Origin: Clostridia bacterium | Lineage (GTDB): Bacteria; Bacillota; Clostridia; UMGS1840; HGM11507 | DNA: 52,482 bases | Direction of reading: 5' to 3' | Assembly (NCBI GenBank): GCA_017414505.1 | Contig: JAFQLQ010000016.1 | Span: forward strand, 1-52,482 | Shown: piece by piece, positions 27,126-35,268 of the stretch | Position numbering within the stretch: position 1 is the first letter of the stretch | Layout: the number at the start of each line of letters is the position of its first letter | Position numbers and translations under genes: made by a program | The notes under the pieces: model-generated | Databases searched by the model: none | What the model was told of the DNA's origin: nothing | What the model saw: only the letters and a program-made list of their open reading frames with translations

Positions 27126-27608
27126 ATGGACAGAACAGGTAAAATAAATTATTATCTTGACATTGCCGAAACAATTTTGGAAAGAGGTACTTGCTTAAGA
27201 CGTAATTACGGTGCCATTATCGTAAAAAACGATGAAATCATCTCGACCGGCTATACCGGTGCTCCCAGAGGAAGGGTTAACTGCTCCGATGTGGGGCATT
27301 GCACCAGACAACAGCTTAACGTTCCCAGAGGTGAACGTTATGAGCTTTGCAGATCTGTCCATGCGGAAGCAAATGCTATTATAAGTGCATCCCGTCGTGA
27401 TATGATTGGTGCAGTTTTATATCTTGTTGGAAAAGAAGTGGAAACAGGAGAGCTGGACAGCAATGCTCAAAGCTGCTCTATGTGCAAACGCCTTATAATC
27501 AATGCAGGTATTGAAAGAGTTATCACCCGTATTGATAAGGATACATATAAGGTTGTAAATGTAAGAGACTGGATATATAACGACGACAGTATAGTAAGAG
27601 AAATATAA
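27126..27608 (+). CDS. Deoxycytidylate (dCMP) deaminase family protein (ComEB-like)
   Basis: A 160-residue zinc-dependent deaminase that makes dUMP from dCMP for thymidylate synthesis. The zinc site is complete: VHAEANAI (His and catalytic Glu, about residues 78-85) and SCSMCKRL (two Cys, about 117-124). The N terminus has the nucleotide-binding RNYGAIIVKNDEIISTGYTGAPRG, here abridged to its landmark GYTGAPRG, and NCSDVGHC may bind a second metal. AAGGAGG precedes the ATG, 14 bases after the FakA-like gene. A strong bidirectional terminator follows. Confidence 0.9.
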   Translation: MDRTGKINYYLDIAETILERGTCLRRNYGAIIVKNDEIISTGYTGAPRGRVNCSDVGHCTRQQLNVPRGERYELCRSVHAEANAIISASRRDMIGAVLYLVGKEVETGELDSNAQSCSMCKRLIINAGIERVITRIDKDTYKVVNVRDWIYNDDSIVREI

Positions 27609-27613
27609 TACAG

Positions 27614-27650
27614 AAAAATCCGGAAAACCGAAGTTTTCCGGATTTTTTAT
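27614..27650. terminator. Bidirectional terminator between deaminase and NSS transporter
   Basis: AAAAATCCGGAAAAC (27614-27628), loop CGAA, GTTTTCCGGATTTTT (27633-27647). The 15-base perfect stem serves both convergent genes. Confidence 0.92.
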
Positions 27651-27653
27651 TGC

Positions 27654-29024
27654 TTAAAACGCTGACATTACAAGCACCGCAATTATAATAAGCGGAAGCG
27701 CATAAGATATATAAGGACGCATCCAACGGGGCATTTTCAAGCCTTTTCCGTTGTTAACCTCTGCAAAATATTTATCCCATCCCCAGCCGTAACGTGAGGT
27801 ACAGAAAATAACATAAATAAGACTTCCTATGGGCAGAAGCAGATTGGAAACTGTGTAGTCCTCAAGATCCATAATTCCTTTGCCGAACAGTGAGAAATGA
27901 GACCAGATACTGAACCCAAGCACGCAGGGCAGTGACAGCACCATAACAAGAATAATGTTTATAATTGCAACTTTTTTACGCTTCATATTTGTAAGCTCAA
28001 GCCAGAAGGAAACAATATTTTCAAACACTGCTATGACTGTAGAAAATGATGCAAATATCATAAACAGGAAGAACAGTGCACCAACAATACGTCCGCCGGG
28101 CATTCCGTTAAAAATACTTGATAAAGTTGTAAAAAGGAAACTTGCTCCTACTGTGGAGGCATCTGCGGTAACACCGTTGTTATAGGTGAAGCAGGCAGGG
28201 AAAATTATAAGTCCCGACATAAGTGCAACAAAAGTATCAAGGCTCATTATTGTAAGCGCTTCGCCGGTTAAGCTTCTGTCCTTATCAATATAGCTTCCGA
28301 ATATAGCAATTGAACCAATACCAATGCTAAGTGTAAAGAAAGCCTGTCCCATCGCTGCGGATATAACGGTCATAAATCCTGCTTCTTTGGCATTCTGAAG
28401 AGACGGAATAAGATAAAATTTCAAACCTTCTGCTGCATTTTCAAGTGTGCAGGAATAAACGGCAAGCCCTATCATCAAAGCAAGAAGTGCAAGCATCATA
28501 ACCTTTGTTATTTTTTCAACACCTTTTTGAAGACCGAGTGAACATACTCCGAAACAAATGATGATTACAGCAAATGTAGCCACTGTAAGCATACCGGGAT
28601 TACTCACCATAGCTCCAAAAACATTTTTTAGTTCTTCGGCAGTGGAATACTGCATTATGGAGCCGTTCAAATATTTAAAAAAATAAATTGTAACCCATCC
28701 GGAAATAGTGGTGTAAAACATCATAAGCAGATAGTTGCCGCCAATGCCCATATATTTCATAAGATGCCATTTTTGTCCTTTTTTCTCCAGCGTATCAAAC
28801 GACGAAGCAATACTTCTCTGACTTCCTCTTCCAACTGCAAGCTCTGCAGTCATAATAGGCAATCCAAGAAAAATAAGAAACACCAGATACATAAGAACGA
28901 AAAAAGCTCCGCCGTAAGCTCCTGTTATAATTGGAAAACGGTAGACGTTTCCAAGTCCTATTGCGCATCCTGCCGAAATAAGAATAAAACCCAATCTCGA
29001 CGAGAATTTTTCTCTTTTTTCCAT
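27654..29024 (-). CDS. Sodium-dependent NSS (SNF) family transporter
   Basis: A 456-residue sodium symporter of the neurotransmitter:sodium symporter family, which in bacteria carries amino acids. The first segment has the sodium- and substrate-binding signature SAGCAIGLGNVYRFP (about residues 16-30), followed by GGAFFVLMY and the ELAVGRGSQ loop. About eleven membrane segments can be drawn, as in the bacterial 11-segment subgroup. The start was moved to the ATG at 29024 because AAGGAGA lies just upstream. It is transcribed alone, convergent with the deaminase operon. The substrate cannot be told. Confidence 0.92.
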   Translation of the reverse strand: MEKREKFSSRLGFILISAGCAIGLGNVYRFPIITGAYGGAFFVLMYLVFLIFLGLPIMTAELAVGRGSQRSIASSFDTLEKKGQKWHLMKYMGIGGNYLLMMFYTTISGWVTIYFFKYLNGSIMQYSTAEELKNVFGAMVSNPGMLTVATFAVIIICFGVCSLGLQKGVEKITKVMMLALLALMIGLAVYSCTLENAAEGLKFYLIPSLQNAKEAGFMTVISAAMGQAFFTLSIGIGSIAIFGSYIDKDRSLTGEALTIMSLDTFVALMSGLIIFPACFTYNNGVTADASTVGASFLFTTLSSIFNGMPGGRIVGALFFLFMIFASFSTVIAVFENIVSFWLELTNMKRKKVAIINIILVMVLSLPCVLGFSIWSHFSLFGKGIMDLEDYTVSNLLLPIGSLIYVIFCTSRYGWGWDKYFAEVNNGKGLKMPRWMRPYISYALPLIIIAVLVMSAF

Positions 29025-29200
29025 ACAATTTCTCCTTTGTTTTTTCATTACAGTTTATATTATCATATTTTTTTGAAATATACAAGCAAAATTTAATCTT
29101 TTGTATTTGTTAATTTATGCTTGTTTTTTCTTCCGGATGTGCTTATTTGAGCATATTTGTTAGCATTTTTTTAAAAATGTCGGCAAATTTTCTTTTTTCC

Positions 29201-29229
29201 TTGACAAAAAAATTTTATTGTTATATAAT
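29201..29229 (+). promoter_or_regulatory. Consensus sigma-A promoter for mgtC-like gene
   Basis: Perfect TTGACA (29201-29206), 17 bases, perfect TATAAT (29224-29229), 45 bases before the start. The leader is too short for a magnesium riboswitch. The AT-rich gap upstream (29049-29200) shows nothing else I can name. Confidence 0.9.
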
Positions 29230-29274
29230 ATGGTTTTCCCTAATAAAATAATAATAAAAAGGAGAGGAGAACAA

Positions 29275-30045
29275 ATGTCACTTTTAACTCTTACAGCCCG
29301 TCTTCCGGTTACAGAACAAACGGTGTGGAAGTTTTTTGGATACACTGATATTTTTTCCGATAATATGACACTGATATTCTGTTTAAGAATTGTTATTGCC
29401 TGTATCTGCGGCGGTGTAATCGGTTTGGAGCGTACAAAAAGACTTAAAGAAGCAGGCATACGCACTCATATTATTATTGCTCTTGGTTCGGCAGTAATGA
29501 TGATAATTTCAAAGTATGCTTTTATGGATCTTGTTATTTACCAGAATGTAAATATGGACGGCTCACGTATTGCGGCAAATATTATCACCGGAATCAGTTT
29601 TCTTGGTGCCGGCGCAATATTTTTAAGAAAAAACCGTTCCATACGAGGTCTTACAACTGCTGCCGGAATGTGGGCAACTACCGCCGTTGGTATGTCTGTT
29701 GGTTCGGGAATGTACATAATAGGTATTTTTGCAACAATTATGATTGTAGTTGTGCAATTCTGTATGCATAAGTGGTGCAGAAACCTTGAAATGGATATTT
29801 ATCAGCTCAACGAAACCGATATTACTGTCCACTGCACAAGCGAAGGTCTGGCAACAATTCATAATGCCATTGATTCTGCCGGTATGCACGTTAATTCCTG
29901 TGAAATAAGTCCGAAAGCAAAAAATATTTACAGAATAAGAATGAATATTGGTCTTCACAGTCACACCTTTGATGAGATGCTAAAAATCATTGAAAACACG
30001 GGTGTTATGATAACAGAAGCTGATATTATTCAGCCAAAACAATAA
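29275..30045 (+). CDS. MgtC/SapB family membrane protein
   Basis: A 256-residue membrane protein of the MgtC/SapB family. Four or five segments fill about residues 20-160. The family signature is RIVIACICGGVIGLERTKRLKEAGIRTH (abridged) and ALGSAVMMIISKY, then GISFLGAGAIFLRK and RGLTTAAGMWATTAVGM. The soluble C-terminal domain (about 175-256) is ACT-like. In Salmonella, MgtC is needed at low magnesium and inside macrophages; in other bacteria the role is unclear. AAGGAGAGGAG precedes the ATG at 29275, preferred over the earlier in-frame ATG at 29218, which lies inside the promoter. Confidence 0.9.
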   Translation: MSLLTLTARLPVTEQTVWKFFGYTDIFSDNMTLIFCLRIVIACICGGVIGLERTKRLKEAGIRTHIIIALGSAVMMIISKYAFMDLVIYQNVNMDGSRIAANIITGISFLGAGAIFLRKNRSIRGLTTAAGMWATTAVGMSVGSGMYIIGIFATIMIVVVQFCMHKWCRNLEMDIYQLNETDITVHCTSEGLATIHNAIDSAGMHVNSCEISPKAKNIYRIRMNIGLHSHTFDEMLKIIENTGVMITEADIIQPKQ

Positions 30046-30073
30046 ACACAGTGTCTTTGATGCTGTGTTTTTT
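30044..30073 (+). terminator. Terminator after mgtC-like gene
   Basis: AAACACAG (30044-30051) pairs with CTGTGTTT (30063-30070), followed by more T residues. The stem overlaps the stop codon. Confidence 0.75.
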
Positions 30074-30083
30074 AAATTTATGC

Positions 30084-30112
30084 TTGCATAAATAAGGGAT
30101 TGATGATATAAT
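30084..30112 (+). promoter_or_regulatory. Sigma-A promoter for tyrS
   Basis: TTGCAT (30084-30089), 17 bases, TATAAT (30107-30112). The start codon is only 33 bases on, so there is no room for a T-box leader. Confidence 0.75.
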
Positions 30113-30144
30113 TATAGTATCTATAGTTTTTTGGAGGAATTCAA

Positions 30145-31365
30145 ATGAAAATTTACGAAGAACTTGAAGCAAGAGGTCTTATTGCTCAGGTAACTAATGA
30201 AAAAGAAATAAAGGAACTTATAAACAACGGCGGCGCACGCTTTTATATAGGCTTTGATCCCACTGCCGATTCTTTGCACGTTGGTCATTTTATGGCTCTT
30301 TGTCTTATGAAAAGACTTCAGATGGCAGGCAACAAACCTGTTGTTCTTCTTGGCGGAGGAACAGGCTTTGTTGGCGATCCTTCCGGCAGAACAGATATGC
30401 GTTCTATGATGTCTGCTGAAACAATTCAGCACAACTGCGAATGCTTCTTGAAACAAATCGGCCGTTTTATTGAATTCGGCGACGACAAGGCTATTGTTGT
30501 TAACAATGCTGACTGGCTTCTTAATTTAAAATACGTTGAACTGCTTCGTGATGTAGGAGCTTGTTTCTCCGTAAATAATATGTTAAGAGCTGAATGCTAC
30601 AAGCAGAGAATGGAAAAGGGATTATCATTCCTTGAATTCAACTATATGATTATGCAGTCTTACGACTTCTTATACTTAAACGAACACTACGGCTGTAATA
30701 TGCAGTTCGGTGGTGACGACCAGTGGAGTAATATGCTTGCAGGAACAGACCTTATCCGCAGAAAAACCGGTAAGGATGCTTATGCAATGACAATTACACT
30801 TCTTATGAACAGCGAAGGCAAAAAAATGGGTAAAACTGCAAACGGTGCAGTTTGGCTTGATCCCAACAAAACCTCTCCCTTTGAATTTTATCAGTACTGG
30901 AGAAATGTGGACGATCCCGATGTTGCTAAGTGTTTGAAACTTCTTACATTTATTTCTCTTGAAGAAATAGCTGAGCTTGAAAAGCTTGAAGGCAGTGAAA
31001 TAAACAAAGCAAAAATGCGTCTTGCATATGAGCTTACAAAAATGGTTCACGGTGAAGAAGCGGCAAAGGATGCAGAAGCGGCTGCTCTTAACCTGTTTGC
31101 CGGCGGTGCTGCTGCAGATGTTCCCACCTGCGAAATTTCCAAAGCTGATTTCGGCGACGGAATGAATATTATGGATGTTATGGTTGTATCCAAGCTTGCT
31201 CCTTCAAAAAGTGAAGCAAGAAGAAATGTTCAGCAGGGTGGTGTTTCCATAAACGGTGAAAAAGTGAGCGATATCAACTACACCGTTACCGAAGCTGATT
31301 TTGCAGAGGGAAGTGCACTTCTTAAGAGAGGTAAAAAAGCATTTATAAAAATCGTAATAAAATAA
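30145..31365 (+). CDS. tyrS: Tyrosyl-tRNA synthetase
   Basis: A 406-residue class I aminoacyl-tRNA synthetase charging tRNA-Tyr. The HIGH-type motif is HVGHFMAL (about residues 50-57), the tyrosine pocket includes GGDDQWSNM, and the KMSKS loop is KKMGKT (about 229-234). A C-terminal S4 RNA-binding domain (about 340-406) has SKSEARRNVQQGGVSING. The length fits the bacterial TyrRS subgroup with a short insert. TTGGAGGAATTC precedes the ATG. Many Firmicute tyrS genes are controlled by a T-box riboswitch; this one has a short plain leader. Confidence 0.96.
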   Translation: MKIYEELEARGLIAQVTNEKEIKELINNGGARFYIGFDPTADSLHVGHFMALCLMKRLQMAGNKPVVLLGGGTGFVGDPSGRTDMRSMMSAETIQHNCECFLKQIGRFIEFGDDKAIVVNNADWLLNLKYVELLRDVGACFSVNNMLRAECYKQRMEKGLSFLEFNYMIMQSYDFLYLNEHYGCNMQFGGDDQWSNMLAGTDLIRRKTGKDAYAMTITLLMNSEGKKMGKTANGAVWLDPNKTSPFEFYQYWRNVDDPDVAKCLKLLTFISLEEIAELEKLEGSEINKAKMRLAYELTKMVHGEEAAKDAEAAALNLFAGGAAADVPTCEISKADFGDGMNIMDVMVVSKLAPSKSEARRNVQQGGVSINGEKVSDINYTVTEADFAEGSALLKRGKKAFIKIVIK

Positions 31366-31370
31366 AAAGG

Positions 31371-31391
31371 GGAGGGGATTTCCCCTCCTTA
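31371..31391 (+). terminator. Hairpin after tyrS
   Basis: GGAGGGG (31371-31377), loop ATTT, CCCCTCC (31382-31388), then TTATT. The T run is short, so termination may be partial, with read-through into the hydrogenase-associated genes; I see no promoter before 31414. Confidence 0.6.
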
Positions 31392-31413
31392 TTCAGATAA
31401 AAGGGTGATTTTT

Positions 31414-31758
31414 ATGCTACTTAAAGAAATTTTAAATGTTCTTGACGCAAAGCCTGTTTGCGCTTATGACGAAAATATCGAAATAAAATCTGTATGTGCC
31501 TGTGATTTAATGAGTGACGTTCTTGCATTTGTTAAAGAACAGTCTATGCTTCTTACCGGACTTAACAATCCGCAAACGGTAAGAACGGCTGAAATGATGG
31601 ATATGAAGGCCATTATTCTTGTAAGAGGAAAAACTCCCGACGAAGAGGTTATTAAGCTTGCCAATGAAAAGGGTATTGCCCTTTTAAGAACCGACCTTAC
31701 TATGTATGTTTGTGCCGGCAAGTTGTATTCTGCAGGAATTACCTGCAAACAGAACTGA
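31414..31758 (+). CDS. DRTGG domain protein 1
   Basis: A 114-residue protein resembling the DRTGG domain, a small alpha/beta domain found next to CBS domains and in phosphotransacetylase-related proteins; its function is unknown. It shares features with the paralog at 33558: the start LKEILNVLDAKPV, the central ACDLMSDVLAFV and the end AGKLYSAGI. In hydrogenase loci such domains occur with GHKL ATPases and Fe-S proteins, and here an ATPase follows 21 bases on. The ATG at 31414 has AAAGGG about 8 bases before it; a GTG at 31405 is less likely. Hydrogenase signalling is inferred from the neighbours only. Confidence 0.7.
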   Translation: MLLKEILNVLDAKPVCAYDENIEIKSVCACDLMSDVLAFVKEQSMLLTGLNNPQTVRTAEMMDMKAIILVRGKTPDEEVIKLANEKGIALLRTDLTMYVCAGKLYSAGITCKQN

Positions 31759-31779
31759 TAACCTTAAGGAGGAATTTTT

Positions 31780-32202
31780 GTGGACGGTAAAATAGTTTTA
31801 AATTATACAGTAGACGGCAACGATTATCACAGTGCCGGCGAAGCTTCCAGCAATGTAAAAAAGAAGCTTAAACAAATCGGAATTAATCCCGAAGCAATCC
31901 GCCGTTCCGTAATTGCTATGTATGAGGGCGAAATTAATATGGTTATTCATGCAAACGGCGGTACTGCAACTGTAGAGATAACTCCTCAGAAAATACATAT
32001 TATTCTGGCAGATAACGGTCCCGGAATAGCTGATATTAATCTTGCTATGAAGGAAGGTTATTCCACAGCTTCGGAAGAAGCCAGAAACCTTGGTTTCGGC
32101 GCAGGAATGGGCTTGCCCAATATAAAAAAATATACCGATGAATTTGAAATAGAAACAGAAGTAGGAAAAGGAACAACACTTAAAATGACCATAAATTGTT
32201 AG
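31780..32202 (+). CDS. GHKL ATPase domain protein (anti-sigma-factor/RsbW-like kinase)
   Basis: A 140-residue single-domain ATPase of the histidine-kinase-like type, similar to serine kinases such as SpoIIAB and RsbW. The N-box is YEGEINMVIHA (about residues 48-58), the G1 box is ADNGPGIAD (about 77-85), and the G2 box is GFGAGMGLPNI (about 106-116). There is no dimerization or phospho-acceptor His domain. The start is a GTG at 31780 with AAGGAGG 7 bases upstream. It lies between a DRTGG gene and the sensory hydrogenase-like gene, so it may pass on the hydrogenase or redox state. Its target is unknown. Confidence 0.8.
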   Translation: MDGKIVLNYTVDGNDYHSAGEASSNVKKKLKQIGINPEAIRRSVIAMYEGEINMVIHANGGTATVEITPQKIHIILADNGPGIADINLAMKEGYSTASEEARNLGFGAGMGLPNIKKYTDEFEIETEVGKGTTLKMTINC

Positions 32203-32214
32203 GTGGTGTAAAAA

Positions 32215-33531
32215 TTGTCCGGTAACGAAATGTACCATTCGGTTACACTTGATAAAGATAAATGCACCGGTTGTATCAACTGCATAAAACGTTGTCCGAC
32301 CGAGGCTATCCGTGTAAGAAACGGAAAAGCAAAAATTATTAAAGAACGCTGTATCGACTGCGGTGAATGTATCAGAGTATGTCCCAACCATGCAAAAAAA
32401 GCAATTGTGGACTCACTTGATATGCTTAAAAATTACAAATACAATATCGCTCTGCCTGCACCATCGCTTTATGCGCAGTTTAAAAAGCAGACGGACGTAA
32501 ACGTGATTCTGACTGCACTTATAAAAATAGGCTTTGACGATGTTTTCGAGGTTGCAAAGGCTGCCGATGTAGTTACTGAGGCAACGAAAATTCTTATGGC
32601 AACCTCAGATTTACCACGCCCGGTAATAAGCTCGGCTTGCCCTGCGGTTGTAAAACTTATCAGAATAAGATTTCCCAATCTTATTGAAAATATAATTCCG
32701 CTTCACGCTCCTATGGAGGTTGCGGCAATGCTTGCGAGAAAAAGAGCGATGGAAAAAACCGGATTATCCAATGATGAAATCGGTGTTTTCTTTATTTCTC
32801 CCTGCCCTGCAAAGGCTACAGTTGCAAAATCGATAACAGACGATAAAATGCGTATTGACGGAATTTTATCCATGAAAGAGGTTTACGTTAAAATACTTAA
32901 TGTTTTAAGTAAAATTGATAAACCTATGGATTTATCAGATTCCTCAAAATACGGCATAAGATGGGCAATGGGCGGCGGCGAAATTCACTCGCTTTCCAAG
33001 GTTGCAGATCAGTATTCCACCTTTGCCGTTGACGGTATTTTTAACGTTTTAAAAATACTGGAACAGCTTGAGGATGACCAGTTAAGAGGAATTGATTTTG
33101 TTGAAATAAACGCTTGCTACGAGGGCTGTATCGGCGGTGCTCTTACCGTTGAGAATGCTTACCTTTCAAAAGCTTATCTTAAAAATGTATATGAGAATAA
33201 AAATGCCGAGGATGTTATTGAAGTCGATATTGAAGATCTGCTTCTTAAGGAAGAACTTGATTACATACCGGTATTAAAGCTTTCCGATGATATGCTTGAG
33301 GCGATGGAAATGCTTGATAAAATAGATGCGGTTCAATCGGAGCTTCCCGGAATTGACTGCGGCTCCTGCGGTGCACCAAGCTGTCGTGCTCTTGCCGAGG
33401 ATGTTGTCCGTGGATTTACCGAAACCGATGATTGTATTTTTAAAATAAGAGAAAATGTTCGTAATCTTATAAATCAGATGCTCAGCATCGAAAGTCATCT
33501 TCCTCCTCCTTTAAGAAAACCCGAGGAGTAG
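32215..33531 (+). CDS. Sensory-type [FeFe]-hydrogenase-like Fe-S protein (HydS-like)
   Basis: A 438-residue iron-sulfur protein. Two [4Fe-4S] ferredoxin motifs (CTGCINCIKRC at 17-27 and CIDCGECIRVC at 46-56) precede a hydrogenase H-cluster domain (about 75-320). All four H-cluster ligand positions are Cys: C142 in SSACP, C197 in SPCPAK, and C301 and C305 in NACYEGCIGG. The Cys normally just before the first ligand, the proton relay, is Ala (A141), as in the sensory enzyme HydS. A C-terminal four-Cys cluster domain (CGSCGAPSC, 382-390, with C407) ends it. No PAS domain is fused. The start is TTG with AGGTGG upstream; an ATG at 32230 is an alternative. Confidence 0.8.
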   Translation: MSGNEMYHSVTLDKDKCTGCINCIKRCPTEAIRVRNGKAKIIKERCIDCGECIRVCPNHAKKAIVDSLDMLKNYKYNIALPAPSLYAQFKKQTDVNVILTALIKIGFDDVFEVAKAADVVTEATKILMATSDLPRPVISSACPAVVKLIRIRFPNLIENIIPLHAPMEVAAMLARKRAMEKTGLSNDEIGVFFISPCPAKATVAKSITDDKMRIDGILSMKEVYVKILNVLSKIDKPMDLSDSSKYGIRWAMGGGEIHSLSKVADQYSTFAVDGIFNVLKILEQLEDDQLRGIDFVEINACYEGCIGGALTVENAYLSKAYLKNVYENKNAEDVIEVDIEDLLLKEELDYIPVLKLSDDMLEAMEMLDKIDAVQSELPGIDCGSCGAPSCRALAEDVVRGFTETDDCIFKIRENVRNLINQMLSIESHLPPPLRKPEE

Positions 33532-33557
33532 GGGAGAATAAAACGGAGGGTAAAATT

Positions 33558-33887
33558 ATGACCGTAAAAGAAGCAAAAGAGATATTAAACGGAAAAATAT
33601 TAACCTGCGAAAATCAGGAAGAAAGAAATATAAGCGGAGTTTATGCCTGCGACCTTTTGAGCTGGGCAATGGCAAATGTAAAGGAAGATAACCTCTGGAT
33701 TACCATTCAGACAAATCTTAACATTGTTGCGGTTGCAAGCCTTACTGAGGCTTCCGTTATAGTTATTCCCGAAGGTCTTGAACTGGAAGAAATAATTACA
33801 AAAACCGCTGAGGATAAAGAGGTTATGATTATGGTTACCGAAATGTCCGCTTACGAAATCTGCAAAGCTCTTGGTAAGCATATATGA
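33558..33887 (+). CDS. DRTGG domain protein 2
   Basis: A 109-residue paralog of the protein at 31414, with the same layout: a VKEAKEILNGKIL start, YACDLLSWAMANV in the middle, and a C-terminal stretch ending in EICKALG. Function is unknown. A CGGAGGG ribosome site precedes the ATG, and the end overlaps the PHP gene by 4 bases (ATGA). Two DRTGG genes flanking the HydS-like gene suggest a shared complex or pathway, perhaps acting on a nucleotide or phosphate ligand; this is inference. Confidence 0.7.
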   Translation: MTVKEAKEILNGKILTCENQEERNISGVYACDLLSWAMANVKEDNLWITIQTNLNIVAVASLTEASVIVIPEGLELEEIITKTAEDKEVMIMVTEMSAYEICKALGKHI

Positions 33888-34591
33888 AGCTTTATTATGA
33901 TTTGCACATTCATTCTGCATTAAGTCCCTGTGCTGATGACGATATGACTCCCAACAACATAGTTGGAATGAGTAAGCTTAAAGGACTTGATATTATTGCA
34001 GTTGCCGACCATAATTCTACCCTTAATCTGGAAGCGGTTGCAGAGGTTGCAAAGCAGATGGATATTATTCATATTCCGGCAATGGAGCTTGAAACTTCGG
34101 AGGAATTTCATATGCTTTGTCTTTTTCCGGATATGGAAAGAGCAAGGGAATTCGGTGATTTTGTATATTCAAAATTACCGAAAATAGAAAACAAAGAAAC
34201 AGTTTTCGGCCCGCAGCATATTTATGATTGTGAGGACAATATAATCGGTATTGAAAAAATGCTTCTTTCGGGTGCAACATCCATTTCCGTATATGATGCG
34301 GTAAAACATTTAAGGGAAATAGGCGCACTGGCAATTCCTGCTCATATTGACCGTCCCTCCTATTCAATAATTTCCAATCTGGGTATGATTCCGCCGGATC
34401 TTGATTTTAAAACGGTGGAAATTTATAATAAAGAAAAAAACGATGAATTAAAAAAAGCTCATCCATACATCGAAAAATGTAAAATTATCTCCGATTCTGA
34501 TGCTCATAATCTTGGATTAATCAGCGAAAAAGTGAATTTTTTGGATATTTCGCACGCAAATGTTGGTGAAATTTTGAGAAAATTGAATTAA
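33884..34591 (+). CDS. PHP domain metal-dependent phosphoesterase
   Basis: A 235-residue PHP-domain hydrolase. The metal-binding motifs are YDLHIHSALSPC (His pair at residues 7 and 9), VADHN (about 45-49), an internal IPAHIDRP (about 149-156), and the late SDAHN (about 204-208). Family members hydrolyse phosphoesters such as nucleotides or signalling molecules. The gene is translationally coupled to the DRTGG gene and ends the first hydrogenase-associated transcript. A role in turning over a regulatory nucleotide is possible, but nothing here proves it. Confidence 0.85.
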   Translation: MKLYYDLHIHSALSPCADDDMTPNNIVGMSKLKGLDIIAVADHNSTLNLEAVAEVAKQMDIIHIPAMELETSEEFHMLCLFPDMERAREFGDFVYSKLPKIENKETVFGPQHIYDCEDNIIGIEKMLLSGATSISVYDAVKHLREIGALAIPAHIDRPSYSIISNLGMIPPDLDFKTVEIYNKEKNDELKKAHPYIEKCKIISDSDAHNLGLISEKVNFLDISHANVGEILRKLN

Positions 34592-34596
34592 AATTT

Positions 34597-34637
34597 AAAA
34601 ATCTGCTTTTTTTTCGTAAAAAGGGTAGATTTTTTTA
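34597..34637 (+). terminator. Terminator after PHP gene
   Basis: AAAAATCTGC (34597-34606) pairs with GTAGATTTTT (34625-34634), with an inner TTTTT/AAAAA stem and loop CGT. A T run follows. Confidence 0.65.
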
Positions 34638-34645
34638 ATTATATT

Positions 34646-34654
34646 TGTTATAAT
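34646..34654 (+). promoter_or_regulatory. Extended -10 promoter for hydrogenase structural operon
   Basis: TGTTATAAT (34646-34654) forms an extended -10 box. A weak -35, TAGATT, lies 17 bases before the hexamer. It directly follows a terminator, so 34767-40899 is a separate transcript. Confidence 0.55.
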
Positions 34655-34766
34655 ATTAACAATGATGCAATATTGGGTATTTCTGCCCACAGCATCGGGA
34701 TATTTTATATATCCGAAACAGCATAATATTACATTAATATTATTCATAAAAAACGGAGGTTTTAAA

Positions 34767-35264
34767 ATGAGTGAAGTTGCAAAAATCCCTTTTAAAGGAA
34801 CAAAGGAACAGGAAGCTGAGCTTAACAAAGTTATCGCTAAGTACAAAGGCACCGGCGGAGCTTTAATTCCCGTTCTTCATGAGGCTCAGGAAATTTACGG
34901 ATATCTTCCGATTGAGGTTCAGACAATGATTTCCAAAGGTCTGGATGTTTCTCTTGCTGAGATTTACGGAGTTGTTACTTTCTATACACAGTTCTCCTTA
35001 AATCCCAAGGGTGAATTCCACATTGGTGTATGTCTTGGAACTGCTTGTTACGTTAAAGGTTCCGGTAAAATTCTTGAAAAAATTCAGGAAAGACTTGGAA
35101 TTGATGTTGGCGGTTGCACTCCCGACGGTAAATTCTCTTTAGAAGCTACCAGATGTATCGGTGCTTGTGGTCTTGCTCCTGTATTCACAGTTGGAGAAGA
35201 CGTTCACGGAAGAATTACCGATAAAGATGTAGACGGTATTCTGGATAAATACATTAACGGTTAA
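34767..35264 (+). CDS. NADH-dependent hydrogenase small subunit (NuoE/HydC-like)
   Basis: A 165-residue [2Fe-2S] subunit with a thioredoxin-like fold, homologous to complex I NuoE and the HydC subunit of bifurcating hydrogenases. The cluster Cys are in CLGTACYVKG and RCIGACGLAPV (C-x4-C and C-x3-C spacing, about residues 88-93 and 129-133). The N-terminal helical part has LIPVLHEAQEIYGYLP. A CGGAGG site precedes the ATG at 34767; the frame is open back to 34662, which lies right after the promoter, so I prefer the shorter form. It is the first gene of the structural operon and passes electrons between NAD(H) and the clusters of the larger subunits. Confidence 0.92.
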   Translation: MSEVAKIPFKGTKEQEAELNKVIAKYKGTGGALIPVLHEAQEIYGYLPIEVQTMISKGLDVSLAEIYGVVTFYTQFSLNPKGEFHIGVCLGTACYVKGSGKILEKIQERLGIDVGGCTPDGKFSLEATRCIGACGLAPVFTVGEDVHGRITDKDVDGILDKYING

Positions 35265-35268
35265 CGGT

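Noticed and set aside
29049..29274. Magnesium riboswitch before the mgtC-like gene
   Set aside because: A perfect promoter at 29201-29229 leaves only about 40 bases of leader, far too short for an ykoK-type element.
31798..32391. 197-codon minus-strand frame opposite the GHKL and HydS-like genes
   Set aside because: Antisense to two well-supported genes, rich in Cys, Phe and Tyr as expected of a shadow frame, with no recognisable domain.
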